DNA of 64,000 nucleotides from assembly GCF_937900395.1 (NCBI RefSeq), contig NZ_CALCDX010000152.1, positions 1-64,000 on the forward strand. Direction: 5' to 3'. Shown here piece by piece: positions 53,140 through 61,852 of the stretch (position 1 is the stretch's first letter; each line of letters opens with the position of its first letter). Origin of the DNA: an uncultured Caulobacter sp. GTDB taxonomy: Bacteria > Pseudomonadota > Alphaproteobacteria > Caulobacterales > Caulobacteraceae. A program made the position numbers and the translations under genes. The notes under the pieces were generated by a model. That model was not told where the DNA came from. It searched no databases and saw only the letters and a program-made list of their open reading frames with translations.

Positions 53140-54183
53140 ATGAGCTTGGTGAAGGCGGCGATCCACGCGTTCGAGGACGCGCCCATGCCGGACGCGGTCT
53201 CGCGCGCGGCCATCGACTTTCTGGTCGGTGACGCCCGCCGTCGGCTGGGCAAGGCCCCGCCCGGCGCCTCTGCCGCCTTCGCGCGGGAGATGGAGGCGCG
53301 GCCGATCGCGACCCACACCGACGCGGCCAACGCCCAGCACTACGAGCTGCCCGCCCCGTTCTTCGAGGCGGTGCTGGGTCCGAACCTGAAGTATTCCAGC
53401 GGCCTCTATCCGCCCGGCGTGACCACCCTGGCCGAGGGCGAGGCGGCCGCCCTGCGCGAGACCGCCGAGCACGCCGACCTGCGCGACGGGCAAGAGATCC
53501 TGGAGCTGGGCTGCGGCTGGGGCTCGCTGTCGCTGTGGATGGCGGCGCGCTATCCGAACGCCCGCATCACCTCGGTCTCGAACTCGGCCTCGCAGCGCGC
53601 CTTCATCGAGGGCCGAGCAGCGGCGCGGGGTCTCGACAACCTGACGGTCGTGACGGCCGACATGAACGACTTCCAGACCGGCGAGCGCTTCGACCGCGTG
53701 GTGTCGGTCGAGATGTTCGAGCACATGTCCAACTGGCGCGCCTTGCTGACCCGCGTGCGCGGTTGGCTGAAGCCGGACGGCCTGCTGTTCCTGCACGTCT
53801 TCACGCACAGGAACACGCCCTACCGCTTCGAGGTCGATGATCCGGCCGACTGGATCGCCCAGTACTTCTTCAGCGGCGGCGTCATGCCCAGCCACGACCT
53901 GCCGCGCCAGTTCCCGGACCTGTTCACGGTCGAGACCGACTGGCGCTGGAGCGGTGAGCACTACGCCCGCACCGCCCGCCAGTGGCTTGAGAACTTTGAC
54001 GCCAAGCGCGCGACGATCGATCCGATCCTGGCTGAAGTCTACGGCCCCCACGCCACCGTCTGGCGTCGCCGCTGGCGGCTGTTCTTCCTGGCCACGGCCG
54101 GCCTGTTCGGCCACCGCGGCGGCGAGGAATGGGGCGTCAGCCACTACCGCATGCGTCCCGTCGCCATGGAGAGCGGACAATGA
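53140..54183 (+). CDS. Cyclopropane-fatty-acid-synthase-like methyltransferase
   Basis: A 347-residue class I methyltransferase of the CFA synthase group: HYELPAPFFEAVLGPNLKYSSGLYP, SAM motif ILELGCGWGSLSLWMA, VVSVEMFEHMSNW and HVFTHRNTPYRF. It is shorter than E. coli Cfa and may modify lipids or another small molecule. ATG 53140 has GAGGGAG upstream. It overlaps the DUF2177 gene by 4 bases (ATGA). Confidence 0.9.
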   Translation: MSLVKAAIHAFEDAPMPDAVSRAAIDFLVGDARRRLGKAPPGASAAFAREMEARPIATHTDAANAQHYELPAPFFEAVLGPNLKYSSGLYPPGVTTLAEGEAAALRETAEHADLRDGQEILELGCGWGSLSLWMAARYPNARITSVSNSASQRAFIEGRAAARGLDNLTVVTADMNDFQTGERFDRVVSVEMFEHMSNWRALLTRVRGWLKPDGLLFLHVFTHRNTPYRFEVDDPADWIAQYFFSGGVMPSHDLPRQFPDLFTVETDWRWSGEHYARTARQWLENFDAKRATIDPILAEVYGPHATVWRRRWRLFFLATAGLFGHRGGEEWGVSHYRMRPVAMESGQ

Positions 54184-54587
54184 TCAAGATCATCGCCGCC
54201 TATCTGGGCACGGGCCTGACCATGCTGGTGCTGGACGCCATCTGGCTGACCCAGATGATTCCGCGCCTCTACCGGCCGCGCATCGGCGAACTACTGGCTG
54301 AAAAGCCGTCGCCCGCGCCAGCGGTCGTCTTCTACCTGCTCTACGTCGCCGGAATCGTCCTGTTGGCCGTCCTGCCCGCGCTACGCGAAGGCGGCTGGAA
54401 GCGGCTGTTGATCCACGCGGCGGCGTTCGGCCTGGTCGCCTACGCCACCTATGACCTGACCAACCAGGCGACGATGAAGACGTGGTCCACGACCATCACC
54501 CTGGTCGACATGGCCTGGGGAACCTTCATCACCACGGTCTCGGCCAGCGCCGGTTTCGCGGCCGCGCGTTGGGCCCTGACGCGGTAG
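54180..54587 (+). CDS. DUF2177 family membrane protein
   Basis: A 135-residue protein with four membrane helices (MIKIIAAYLGTGLTMLVLDAIWLTQMIPRLYRP ... YATYDLTNQATMKTWSTTITLVDMAWGTF). The D-x-x-W-L and YATYDLTNxAT motifs mark DUF2177. Often found beside CFA-like methyltransferase genes in proteobacteria; here the start overlaps that gene, so a shared role in lipid modification is plausible. Confidence 0.88.
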   Translation: MIKIIAAYLGTGLTMLVLDAIWLTQMIPRLYRPRIGELLAEKPSPAPAVVFYLLYVAGIVLLAVLPALREGGWKRLLIHAAAFGLVAYATYDLTNQATMKTWSTTITLVDMAWGTFITTVSASAGFAAARWALTR

Positions 54588-54626
54588 TTCGGGGAGCCAT
54601 GCCGGGCGACGCGCGTTCGCCTGGGC

Positions 54627-55712
54627 ATGCAAGACCTCTTCACTTGGCTCGCGGGCTCAGCCGCCATGGTCGCCTGGGCTCCGCCGTGGCTGGTCAGTCT
54701 CGTCCTGATCGCGGTCGCGGTGCTGCTGGCCCTGATGATCCACGCGTTCGCGGTTCGCCTGGTCCGCCGCACGGTCTCCAAGCGCGAGGCCTTCTGGCAG
54801 GCGCTGATCGCCCGCACGCGCCGGCCGACCCGGCTGGCGATCATCGTGGCGGCGCTGGGCCCCGCAGTCTCGGCCGCGCCGCTGACCGGCGGTCAGGCGG
54901 ACGCCGCGCGGCACGTGTTGCTGGTGCTGTTCATCCTGCTGCTCGGCTGGATGTGCCTGACCGCGCTCGACATCGGCGCGGCCCTCTACCTGCGCGGCTT
55001 CAAGATCGATGTCGAAGACAACCTGCTGGCCCGCAAGCATGTGACCCAGGTGCGGATCCTCCGCCGGGCCGTGGCCATCCTGGTCGGCATCGTCACCCTG
55101 GCCCTGGCCCTGATGACCATTCCCGGCGTGCGGCAGTGGGGCGTCAGCCTGCTGGCGGCTGGCGGCGCGGCCAGCCTGATCGTCGGCCTGGCCCTGCAGC
55201 CCCTGCTGACCAACCTGATCGCCGGCATCCAGATCGCGGTCACCCAGCCGATCCGCATCGACGACGCCGTGATCGTCGAGAAGGAATGGGGAAACATCGA
55301 GGAGATCAACGCCACCTACGTCGTCGTCCGGCTGTGGGACTGGCGGCGGATGGTGCTGCCGCTCAGCTACTTCATCCAGAACCCGTTCCAGAACTGGACC
55401 CGCGAGAGCTCGGCCCTGATCGGCACGGCCATGCTCTATGTCGACCCGGCCGCACCCGTCGACCGCCTGCGGGAAAAGCTCAGCGAGATCGCCAAGGCCT
55501 CAAAGCTCTGGGACGGCAAGGTCGTCAACCTTGCCGTGACCGACCTGACGGCCGAGGTCATGGAAGTTCGCTGCCTGGTCAGCGCTCGCAACGCCGGCCA
55601 GGCGTTCGACCTGCGCTGCGAGGTGCGGGAAAAGATGATGGCCTTCCTGCGCGACGAACTGCCCGAAGCCTTCCCCCGCCGGCGCCTGGCCCTGGCGGCT
55701 GGCGAGGCCTGA
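54627..55712 (+). CDS. Mechanosensitive ion channel, MscS family
   Basis: A 361-residue protein with three to four membrane helices, then the MscS pore helix (AGGAASLIVGLALQPLLTNL) and the beta domain (VTQPIRIDDAVIVEKEWGNIEEINATYVVVRLWDWRRMVLPLSYFIQNPFQNWT), then a mixed C-terminal domain. Releases solutes on hypo-osmotic shock. Start ATG has no strong ribosome site. It follows the DUF2177 gene by 39 bases. Confidence 0.94.
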   Translation: MQDLFTWLAGSAAMVAWAPPWLVSLVLIAVAVLLALMIHAFAVRLVRRTVSKREAFWQALIARTRRPTRLAIIVAALGPAVSAAPLTGGQADAARHVLLVLFILLLGWMCLTALDIGAALYLRGFKIDVEDNLLARKHVTQVRILRRAVAILVGIVTLALALMTIPGVRQWGVSLLAAGGAASLIVGLALQPLLTNLIAGIQIAVTQPIRIDDAVIVEKEWGNIEEINATYVVVRLWDWRRMVLPLSYFIQNPFQNWTRESSALIGTAMLYVDPAAPVDRLREKLSEIAKASKLWDGKVVNLAVTDLTAEVMEVRCLVSARNAGQAFDLRCEVREKMMAFLRDELPEAFPRRRLALAAGEA

Positions 55713-55729
55713 ACGGCGCCGCCCTTCCG

Positions 55730-55751
55730 TAAGTAAGCAAATTATGACTTA
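55730..55751. promoter_or_regulatory. AT-rich inverted repeat upstream of the purine operon
   Basis: TAAGT and ACTTA flank AAGCAAATTATG, giving an imperfect dyad about 115-135 bases before the first gene. It is the only A/T-rich patch in the 152-base leader and suits a TetR-type site; the operon's own last gene is a TetR regulator. Confidence 0.4.
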
Positions 55752-55864
55752 TGAAGAGGCGCCGGTCGCTCGACATGGCGCGCGGGCAGGCGCCTTGGCG
55801 GCAAGGTCGCACCGGAAGCGCTTGTCGCGACGAGACGGCGGGCGCAGCCTGCTAGAGCTTAGGG

Positions 55865-57136
55865 ATGGAGGCCAAGGCGGACTTGACCGGGGGTTTCAAC
55901 ATCGGCGCGAGGGCCAAGACGCGCTGCGACTTGCTGGGCGCGCCGCCCTATAGCGAGGTCGAGGGCCAGCTGACGCGCCGGTTCCTGACACCCGCCCACG
56001 CCGCCGCCCTGTCGGCGCTGGAAGATTGGATGCGGCAAGCCGGCATGAGCGTGCGCCGCGACGCCGCCGCCAACCTGATCGGCCGCTACGAGGGCGAAAC
56101 GGCCGACGCCAAGACGCTGATCATCGGCTCCCACATCGACAGCGTCCGCAACGGCGGGCGGTATGACGGACCGCTGGGGATCATGCTGGGGATCGACGTG
56201 GTCGAGGCGCTGCATCGGGCGGACCGTCGCCTGCCCTTCGCGATTGAGGTCGTGGCGTTCGGCGACGAGGAAGGCTCGCGCTTTCCCGCCTCGATGAGCT
56301 GCAGCCGCGCCATCGCCGGAACGCTGGACGCCCTGACCTTGCAGATGAAGGACGCCGACGGCGTCTCGGTGGCCGAAGCCCTGGCTGCGTTCGGCGGCGA
56401 TCCGGCCAATATCGCCCGCGCGGCCCGAGAGTCCGAGGACGTGCTGGCCTTCCTCGAAGCCCACATCGAACAAGGCCCGGTGCTGGAGGCCGAGGGTCTG
56501 GCGCTGGGCGTCGTCACCGCCATCGCCGCCCAGAAGCGGCTCATGGTCAAGATCGTCGGGACCGCCGGCCACGCGGGCACGACTCCGATGGCCCTGCGCA
56601 AGGACCCCGGCCCCGCCGCCGCCGAATGCGTCTTGGCCCTGGAGCGGATCTGCCGCGCGGGGACCGACGGCCTGGTCGGCACGGTCGGCCGGATCAGCGC
56701 CATGCCCGGCGCCTTCAACGTCATCCCGGGCGCGGTCGAGTTCTCGATGGACATCCGCGCCGAGACCTCCACGACCCGCGACGCCGCCGTGGACGCCATC
56801 TGCGCCGAGATCCACGCGATCGCCGCCGCGCGCGGCCTGACGGCCGAGATCCATATGATGCAGGCCCTGGCCGAGAGCCCCTGCGATCCGTCGCTGATCG
56901 GCCTGCTGGAAGAGGCGTTGGGCGAGCTTTCGCTCCCCGTACGGCGCCTGCCCAGCGGCGCGGGCCACGACGCCATGGTGATGGCCGACCTCTGCCCGAC
57001 CGCCATGCTGTTCATCCGCTGCGAGGGCGGGATCAGCCACAACCCGGCCGAGGCCGTGACCGAGGCCGACTGCGCCTTGGCGGCCCAAGCCATGCTCACC
57101 TTCATCGACAAGCTAGAACGACGCGAACGCGCATGA
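55865..57136 (+). CDS. allC: Allantoate amidohydrolase (M20 family)
   Basis: Splits allantoate to ureidoglycine, CO2 and ammonia. The 423-residue M20 protein has metal ligands H90/D92 (GSHIDSVRNGG), D101 (YDGPLG), E136 (GDEEGSRFP), the EAHIEQGPVLE motif and GAGHDAMVMA near the C terminus. The family also includes carbamoylases, but the neighbours (ureidoglycine aminotransferase, allantoinase, OHCU decarboxylase) favour allantoate. The ribosome site of ATG 55865 is weak (TTAGGG). Confidence 0.9.
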   Translation: MEAKADLTGGFNIGARAKTRCDLLGAPPYSEVEGQLTRRFLTPAHAAALSALEDWMRQAGMSVRRDAAANLIGRYEGETADAKTLIIGSHIDSVRNGGRYDGPLGIMLGIDVVEALHRADRRLPFAIEVVAFGDEEGSRFPASMSCSRAIAGTLDALTLQMKDADGVSVAEALAAFGGDPANIARAARESEDVLAFLEAHIEQGPVLEAEGLALGVVTAIAAQKRLMVKIVGTAGHAGTTPMALRKDPGPAAAECVLALERICRAGTDGLVGTVGRISAMPGAFNVIPGAVEFSMDIRAETSTTRDAAVDAICAEIHAIAAARGLTAEIHMMQALAESPCDPSLIGLLEEALGELSLPVRRLPSGAGHDAMVMADLCPTAMLFIRCEGGISHNPAEAVTEADCALAAQAMLTFIDKLERRERA

Positions 57137-58356
57137 CCGAGACTTTTCACGAGCTAGACCACCCCGCCCGCCTGCTGATGGGTCCCGGCCCGATCAACGT
57201 GCACCCGCGCGTTCTGCGGGCCATGTCGGTGCAGTTGCTGGGACAATTCGACCCCGAGTTCACCGGCTACATGAACGAGGTCATGAGCCTCTATCGCGGC
57301 GTCTTCCAGACGAAGAACCGCTGGACCTTCGCGATCGACGGCACCTCGCGCGCCGGCATCGAGGCGGCGCTGGTCTCGACGCTCTGCCCCGGCGACGACG
57401 TCGTGGTGGTCAATTGCGGCCGCTTTGGCCTGCTGCTGGCCGAGATCGCCGAGCGTTGCGACGCCAAGGTCACCTTCGTCGAAGCGCCGTGGGGGACGGT
57501 CGTCGATCCGCAGGCGGTCGAGGACGCCGTCAAGCGCGTGAAGCCGCGGCTGGTGGCCTGCGTTCACGGCGACACCTCGACCACCATGGCCCAGCCGCTG
57601 GACCAGATCGGCGCGATCTGCCGCGCGTATGGGGCGCTGATGTATGTCGACGCCACCGCCACCCTGTCGGGCATGGACGTCCCGGTCGACGCCTGGGGCG
57701 CCGACATCGTCACCGCCGGCCTGCAGAAGTGCCTGGGCGGCCCCTCGGGTTCGGCCCCGATCACGATCAGCGACCAGGCCGCCGAGCACATCTTCTCGCG
57801 CCGCCATGTCGAGAAGGGCCTGGCTGGAACCGGCGGCGCGGCGGGGAACGGCCGCCGCATCGCCTCCAACTACTTCGACCTGGCGATGATCATGGACTAC
57901 TGGTCCGAGAAGCGCCTGAACCACCACACTGAATGCGCCCCGATGCTGTTCGCCGCCCGCGAATGCGCGCGGCTGGTGCTGGAAGAAGGCCTTCCGGCCC
58001 GCTTCGACCGTCACGCCAAGGCCGGCGCGGCCATGACCGCGGGCCTCGAGGCGATGGGCCTGTCCATCTACGGCGACAAGGCCCACAAGATGACCAACGT
58101 CACCGGAATCTGGACGCCCGAGGGGGTCGACTACGACCGGGTGAAGGCGCGGATGCGCACCGACTTCGAGATCGAGATCGGCTCGGCCTTCGGCCCCTTG
58201 ACCGGCAAGATCTGGCGCATCGGGACCATGGGCGTGAACGCCCGCAAGCACGCGGTGCTGCAGACCCTGGCCGCGCTGGAGGCGGTGCTGCGGTGGGAAG
58301 GCTTCAGCGCCCCGGCCGGCGCGGGCGTCGATGCGGCGGCGAAGGTGTATGGATGA
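57133..58356 (+). CDS. pucG: Ureidoglycine--glyoxylate aminotransferase
   Basis: A 407-residue PLP class V aminotransferase of the alanine-glyoxylate type; K199 (TAGLQKCLGG) binds PLP and GPGPINVHPRVL forms the N-terminal substrate loop. In purine operons this enzyme passes the amino group of ureidoglycine to glyoxylate, giving oxalurate and glycine (B. subtilis PucG). The assignment over plain alanine-glyoxylate transaminase rests on context. ATG overlaps the allC stop (ATGA). Confidence 0.88.
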   Translation: MTETFHELDHPARLLMGPGPINVHPRVLRAMSVQLLGQFDPEFTGYMNEVMSLYRGVFQTKNRWTFAIDGTSRAGIEAALVSTLCPGDDVVVVNCGRFGLLLAEIAERCDAKVTFVEAPWGTVVDPQAVEDAVKRVKPRLVACVHGDTSTTMAQPLDQIGAICRAYGALMYVDATATLSGMDVPVDAWGADIVTAGLQKCLGGPSGSAPITISDQAAEHIFSRRHVEKGLAGTGGAAGNGRRIASNYFDLAMIMDYWSEKRLNHHTECAPMLFAARECARLVLEEGLPARFDRHAKAGAAMTAGLEAMGLSIYGDKAHKMTNVTGIWTPEGVDYDRVKARMRTDFEIEIGSAFGPLTGKIWRIGTMGVNARKHAVLQTLAALEAVLRWEGFSAPAGAGVDAAAKVYG

Positions 58357-59267
58357 CCTACCCCCGCGACCTCATCGGCTACGGCGAGCATCCGCCGCAT
58401 CCGCGCTGGCCGAACCACGCCCGCGTCGCCGTCCAGTTCGTCTTGAACTACGAGGAAGGCGCCGAGCGCTCGGTCCTGCATGGCGATCCGGTCAGTGAGT
58501 TCTTCCTGTCGGAAATGATCGGCGCCCAGCCCATTCCCGACATGCGGCACATGTCGATGGAGAGCCTGTACGAATACGGCTCGCGCGCCGGCTTCTGGCG
58601 CATCCGGCGGCTGTTCGATGAGTTTCGCCTGCCGCTGACCGTGTTCGGCGTCGCCCAGGCCATGCAGCGCAACCCGGACGCCGTCGAGGCCATGATGAAG
58701 TCCGGCTGGGAGATCGCCAGTCATGGCTATCGCTGGATCGACTACCAGCACTTCACGCCCGACCAGGAGATGGAGCACATCCAGCGCGCCATCGAGATCC
58801 AGAAAAGCCTGACGGGCGAGCGCCCCCTGGGCTGGTACCAGGGCCGCACCAGTCCCAACACCGCGCGCCTCGTCGCCCAGGAGGGCGGCTTCGTCTACGA
58901 CGCCGACAGCTATGCCGACGACCTGCCCTACTGGGGCGACCAGCATGGCCGGCCACAGCTGATCGTGCCCTATACCCTGGAAGCCAACGACATGCGCTTC
59001 ACCGCGGCGCAGGGCTTCAACACCGGCGAGCAGTTCTTCACCTATCTGCGCGACGCCTTCGACGCCCTGTACCTGGAGGGCGAGACCTCGCCGAAGATGA
59101 TGAGCGTCGGCCTGCACTGCCGCGTGGTCGGCAAGCCCGGCCGCATCGGCGCGCTGCGGCGGTTCCTCGAGCACGTCACCAACCACAACCACGTCTGGGT
59201 GGCCCGGCGCATCGATATCGCGCGGCATTGGATCACCGAGCATCCGTACAAGGAGGGCAAGGCATGA
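58353..59267 (+). CDS. puuE: Allantoinase PuuE (polysaccharide deacetylase fold)
   Basis: Hydrolyses allantoin to allantoate. The 304-residue protein has YPRDLIGYGEHPPHPRWPN, VLNYEEGAERSVLHGD, EIASHGYRWIDYQH (the His pair of the deacetylase fold) and GWYQGRTSPNT, typical of PuuE, which is unrelated to the amidohydrolase-type allantoinase. Start overlaps the pucG stop (ATGA). Confidence 0.93.
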   Translation: MTYPRDLIGYGEHPPHPRWPNHARVAVQFVLNYEEGAERSVLHGDPVSEFFLSEMIGAQPIPDMRHMSMESLYEYGSRAGFWRIRRLFDEFRLPLTVFGVAQAMQRNPDAVEAMMKSGWEIASHGYRWIDYQHFTPDQEMEHIQRAIEIQKSLTGERPLGWYQGRTSPNTARLVAQEGGFVYDADSYADDLPYWGDQHGRPQLIVPYTLEANDMRFTAAQGFNTGEQFFTYLRDAFDALYLEGETSPKMMSVGLHCRVVGKPGRIGALRRFLEHVTNHNHVWVARRIDIARHWITEHPYKEGKA

Positions 59268-59788
59268 GCGGCGCCCCGCCCCTGACCCTGGCTCGGCTGA
59301 ACAGCATGAACCAGACCGGCTTCACCACCGCCCTGGGCTTCGCCTTCGAGCTCTCGCCCTGGGTGGTCGAGCGCGCTTGGAGCGAGCGTCCTTTCGCCAG
59401 CGTCGAGGCGATGCACGGCGCGATGATGTCGGTCCTTGAAGCGGCGACCACCGCCGACAAGCTGGCCCTGATCCGCGCCCACCCCGAGCTCGCCAGCAAG
59501 GCCGCGATCGCCAAGACCCTGACCGCCGAGAGCAACGCCGAACAGGCCAGCGCCGGCCTCGATCGGCTGACGCCCGAGGAGTTCGCGCGCTTCCACGACC
59601 TGAACGCCGCCTATCGCGACCGCTTCGGCTTCCCGTTCATCATCTGCGTGCGCCTGAACGACAAGGCTTCGATCCTGGCGGCGATGCAGGCGCGCCTTTC
59701 CAACGATGAAGCGAGCGAGATCGCCGAGGCCATCCAGCAGATCGGCCTCATCTCCAAGCTTCGACTGCTCGACGCGGTGAAGATCTGA
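59264..59788 (+). CDS. uraD: 2-oxo-4-hydroxy-4-carboxy-5-ureidoimidazoline decarboxylase
   Basis: Decarboxylates OHCU to S-allantoin. The 174-residue helical protein has the catalytic His H51 (VEAMHGAM), AHPELASKA and the FGFPFIICVR stretch, which are OHCU decarboxylase signatures. ATG 59264 overlaps the puuE stop (ATGA). No 5-hydroxyisourate hydrolase domain is fused to it and none is adjacent. Confidence 0.94.
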   Translation: MSGAPPLTLARLNSMNQTGFTTALGFAFELSPWVVERAWSERPFASVEAMHGAMMSVLEAATTADKLALIRAHPELASKAAIAKTLTAESNAEQASAGLDRLTPEEFARFHDLNAAYRDRFGFPFIICVRLNDKASILAAMQARLSNDEASEIAEAIQQIGLISKLRLLDAVKI

Positions 59789-60975
59789 TGGACTACGATT
59801 TCGCCGGTTGGACCGGCATGGCCCTACGCTGGCTGCACGTGGTGGCGGGCGTCGCCTGGATCGGGGCGTCCTTCTACTTCGTCTGGCTGGACAACAATCT
59901 GCGCGATCCCAATCCGCCCAAGGACGGGGTGAAGGGCGAGCTGTGGGCCGTGCACGGCGGCGGCTTCTACCACTCGCAAAAGTACATGGTCGCGCCGGCG
60001 CACATGCCCGAGCACCTGCACTGGTTCAAATGGGAGGCCTACACCACCTGGCTGTCGGGCTTCGCCCTGCTGACCGTGCTCTACTACTGGCAGGCGGGGG
60101 TCTATCTGATCGATCCGGCCAAGCACGCCTTCACCCAGGTCCAGGCGATCGGGGTGGGCCTGGCCTTCATCTTCGGCGGCCTTCTGACCTACGAGGCCCT
60201 GTGCCGCTCGCCGCTGGGCAAGAACGGCAAGCTGTTCGGCGTCGTGTGGTTTTCCGTCCTCACCGCCGCGACCTGGGCCCTGACCCAGCTGTTCTCAGAT
60301 CGCGGGGCCTTCATCCACGTGGGCGCGATCATCGGCACCTGCATGGTCGGGAACGTGTTCCTGGTCATCATCCCCAACCAGCGCAAGATCGTCGCCGACA
60401 TGCTGGCCGGCCGTCCTGTCGATCCGCGCCTCGGCGCCATGGGCAAGCAGCGGTCGGTGCACAACACCCACATGACCCTGCCGGTCATCTTCATCATGAT
60501 CAGCAACCACTATCCGGCCATCTCAGGACACCCGAAGGCCTGGCTGCTGCTGGCGATGATCAGCGCCGGCGCCATCGCGATCCGCTACTTCTTCATCCAG
60601 CGGCACTTCGGAAAGATCCGCCATGAGCTGCTGTTCGTCGGCGCGCTGCTGATCTTCGGCGCCACGGCGATCGCCTCGATGAAGCCCAAGGACAGGGTCG
60701 AGGTCAGCGGCGAGGTCCCGTTCGCGACCGCCCAGGGAATCATCCAGAAGCACTGCGTCATGTGCCACAGCGCGGCGCCCACCCACGCCGGCTTTTCCGC
60801 TCCGCCTTTGGGCGCGACCTTCGACACCCCTGCGCATATCCGGACCTACGCACCAAAAATAAACGAACGCGCGGTCCTCTCGACCAGCATGCCCCTTGGC
60901 AACGAGACCGGCATGACCGATGAGGAGCGCGCCCAGCTGGGTGCCTGGATCAAGCAGGGAGCCAAGATCCCGTGA
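59788..60975 (+). CDS. puuD: Membrane urate oxidase with cytochrome c domain
   Basis: Oxidises urate to 5-hydroxyisourate and sends electrons to the respiratory chain instead of O2. The 395-residue protein has about eight membrane helices (res. ~10-295, including RWLHVVAGVAWIGASFYFVWLDN and conserved His) and a C-terminal cytochrome c domain with C323-VM-C326-H327. This arrangement defines PuuD, not the soluble uricase. It overlaps uraD by one base (TGATG). Confidence 0.94.
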   Translation: MDYDFAGWTGMALRWLHVVAGVAWIGASFYFVWLDNNLRDPNPPKDGVKGELWAVHGGGFYHSQKYMVAPAHMPEHLHWFKWEAYTTWLSGFALLTVLYYWQAGVYLIDPAKHAFTQVQAIGVGLAFIFGGLLTYEALCRSPLGKNGKLFGVVWFSVLTAATWALTQLFSDRGAFIHVGAIIGTCMVGNVFLVIIPNQRKIVADMLAGRPVDPRLGAMGKQRSVHNTHMTLPVIFIMISNHYPAISGHPKAWLLLAMISAGAIAIRYFFIQRHFGKIRHELLFVGALLIFGATAIASMKPKDRVEVSGEVPFATAQGIIQKHCVMCHSAAPTHAGFSAPPLGATFDTPAHIRTYAPKINERAVLSTSMPLGNETGMTDEERAQLGAWIKQGAKIP

Positions 60976-61652
60976 CGACCGACGCCGTCCTGGACGCGAA
61001 CACCAAGGCCGAGGGCGAGGCCGCGCCCCGCAAGCGCAACGCCGAGCGGACGCGCAAGGCGATCCTCGCCGCCGCCCTGAAGGAGTTCGCCCAGGCGGGT
61101 TTCGCGGGGGCCCGGATCGAGAAGATCGTCAAGGCCGCCAAGTGCAACATCCGGATGCTGTACCACTACTTCGGGGACAAGAAGGGCCTGTACATGGCCG
61201 TCCTCGAAAGCGCCTACATGGACCTGCGGGCCCGCGAGGCCGAGTTGAAGATCGACTTCGACGAGCCGCTGGAAGGTTTCCTCGAGCTGCAGCGCTTCAC
61301 CTTTGACTACTTCGAGAAGAATCCGAAGTTCGAGGGGCTGCTGCGCAATGAGAACCTGCAGCATGGCAAGTTCGCCTCGCAGTCGCGCGTCGTGACCGAA
61401 ACCGCCTTTCCGCTGCGGCGCACGATCGAGGCGCTGATCAAGAGCGGTCAGGACAAGGGCGTGTTCGGGCCGAACCTCGATCCCGTGCAGATCTATGTGA
61501 CCATCGCTGCCATGAGCCGCTTCCACCTAGCCAATGGCTATTCGCTGTCGGCGACGCTGGACACCGACATGAGCGCGCCCGAGTGGCGCAAGGCGCGGCT
61601 GGACCACGCCCTGGCGCTGCTGGAAGGCTATCTGACGCGCGGCGCGCGGTAG
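60972..61652 (+). CDS. TetR family regulator of the purine operon
   Basis: A 226-residue regulator with an N-terminal HTH (RNAERTRKAILAAALKEFAQ ... IEKIVKAAKCNIRMLYHYFGDKKGLY) and a helical ligand domain. GTG 60972 overlaps the puuD stop (GTGA). As the last gene of the operon it probably controls it in response to a purine metabolite; the AT-rich dyad at 55730 is a candidate site. Confidence 0.92.
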   Translation: MTTDAVLDANTKAEGEAAPRKRNAERTRKAILAAALKEFAQAGFAGARIEKIVKAAKCNIRMLYHYFGDKKGLYMAVLESAYMDLRAREAELKIDFDEPLEGFLELQRFTFDYFEKNPKFEGLLRNENLQHGKFASQSRVVTETAFPLRRTIEALIKSGQDKGVFGPNLDPVQIYVTIAAMSRFHLANGYSLSATLDTDMSAPEWRKARLDHALALLEGYLTRGAR

Positions 61653-61683
61653 GTTCCTCCTAGCTATCAAGACCAAATAACAG

Positions 61684-61821
61684 CCTTCCTGGGCCTTGTG
61701 CCCAGGACCCATGCTGACGGCGGCTTCGGATTCTCAAGATGAATGGCTGCCGATAGGCCCAGATCACTGGTCAGCCTCTGAGGCGCGGAACCATGGGTCC
61801 TGGGCACAAGGCCCAGGAAGG
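61684..61821. repeat. Palindromic intergenic repeat, GGCCTTGTGCC family (copy 2)
   Basis: A perfect 30-bp inverted repeat (61684-61713 and 61792-61821) whose arms each contain CCTGGGCCTTGTGCCCAGG; the middle is unrelated sequence. It fills the gap between the convergent TetR and YceI genes and could end both transcripts. A degraded relative is at 28363. Confidence 0.88.
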
Positions 61822-61852
61822 CGGGAGTTGATGACCACTTTTCTTCTTTGAC

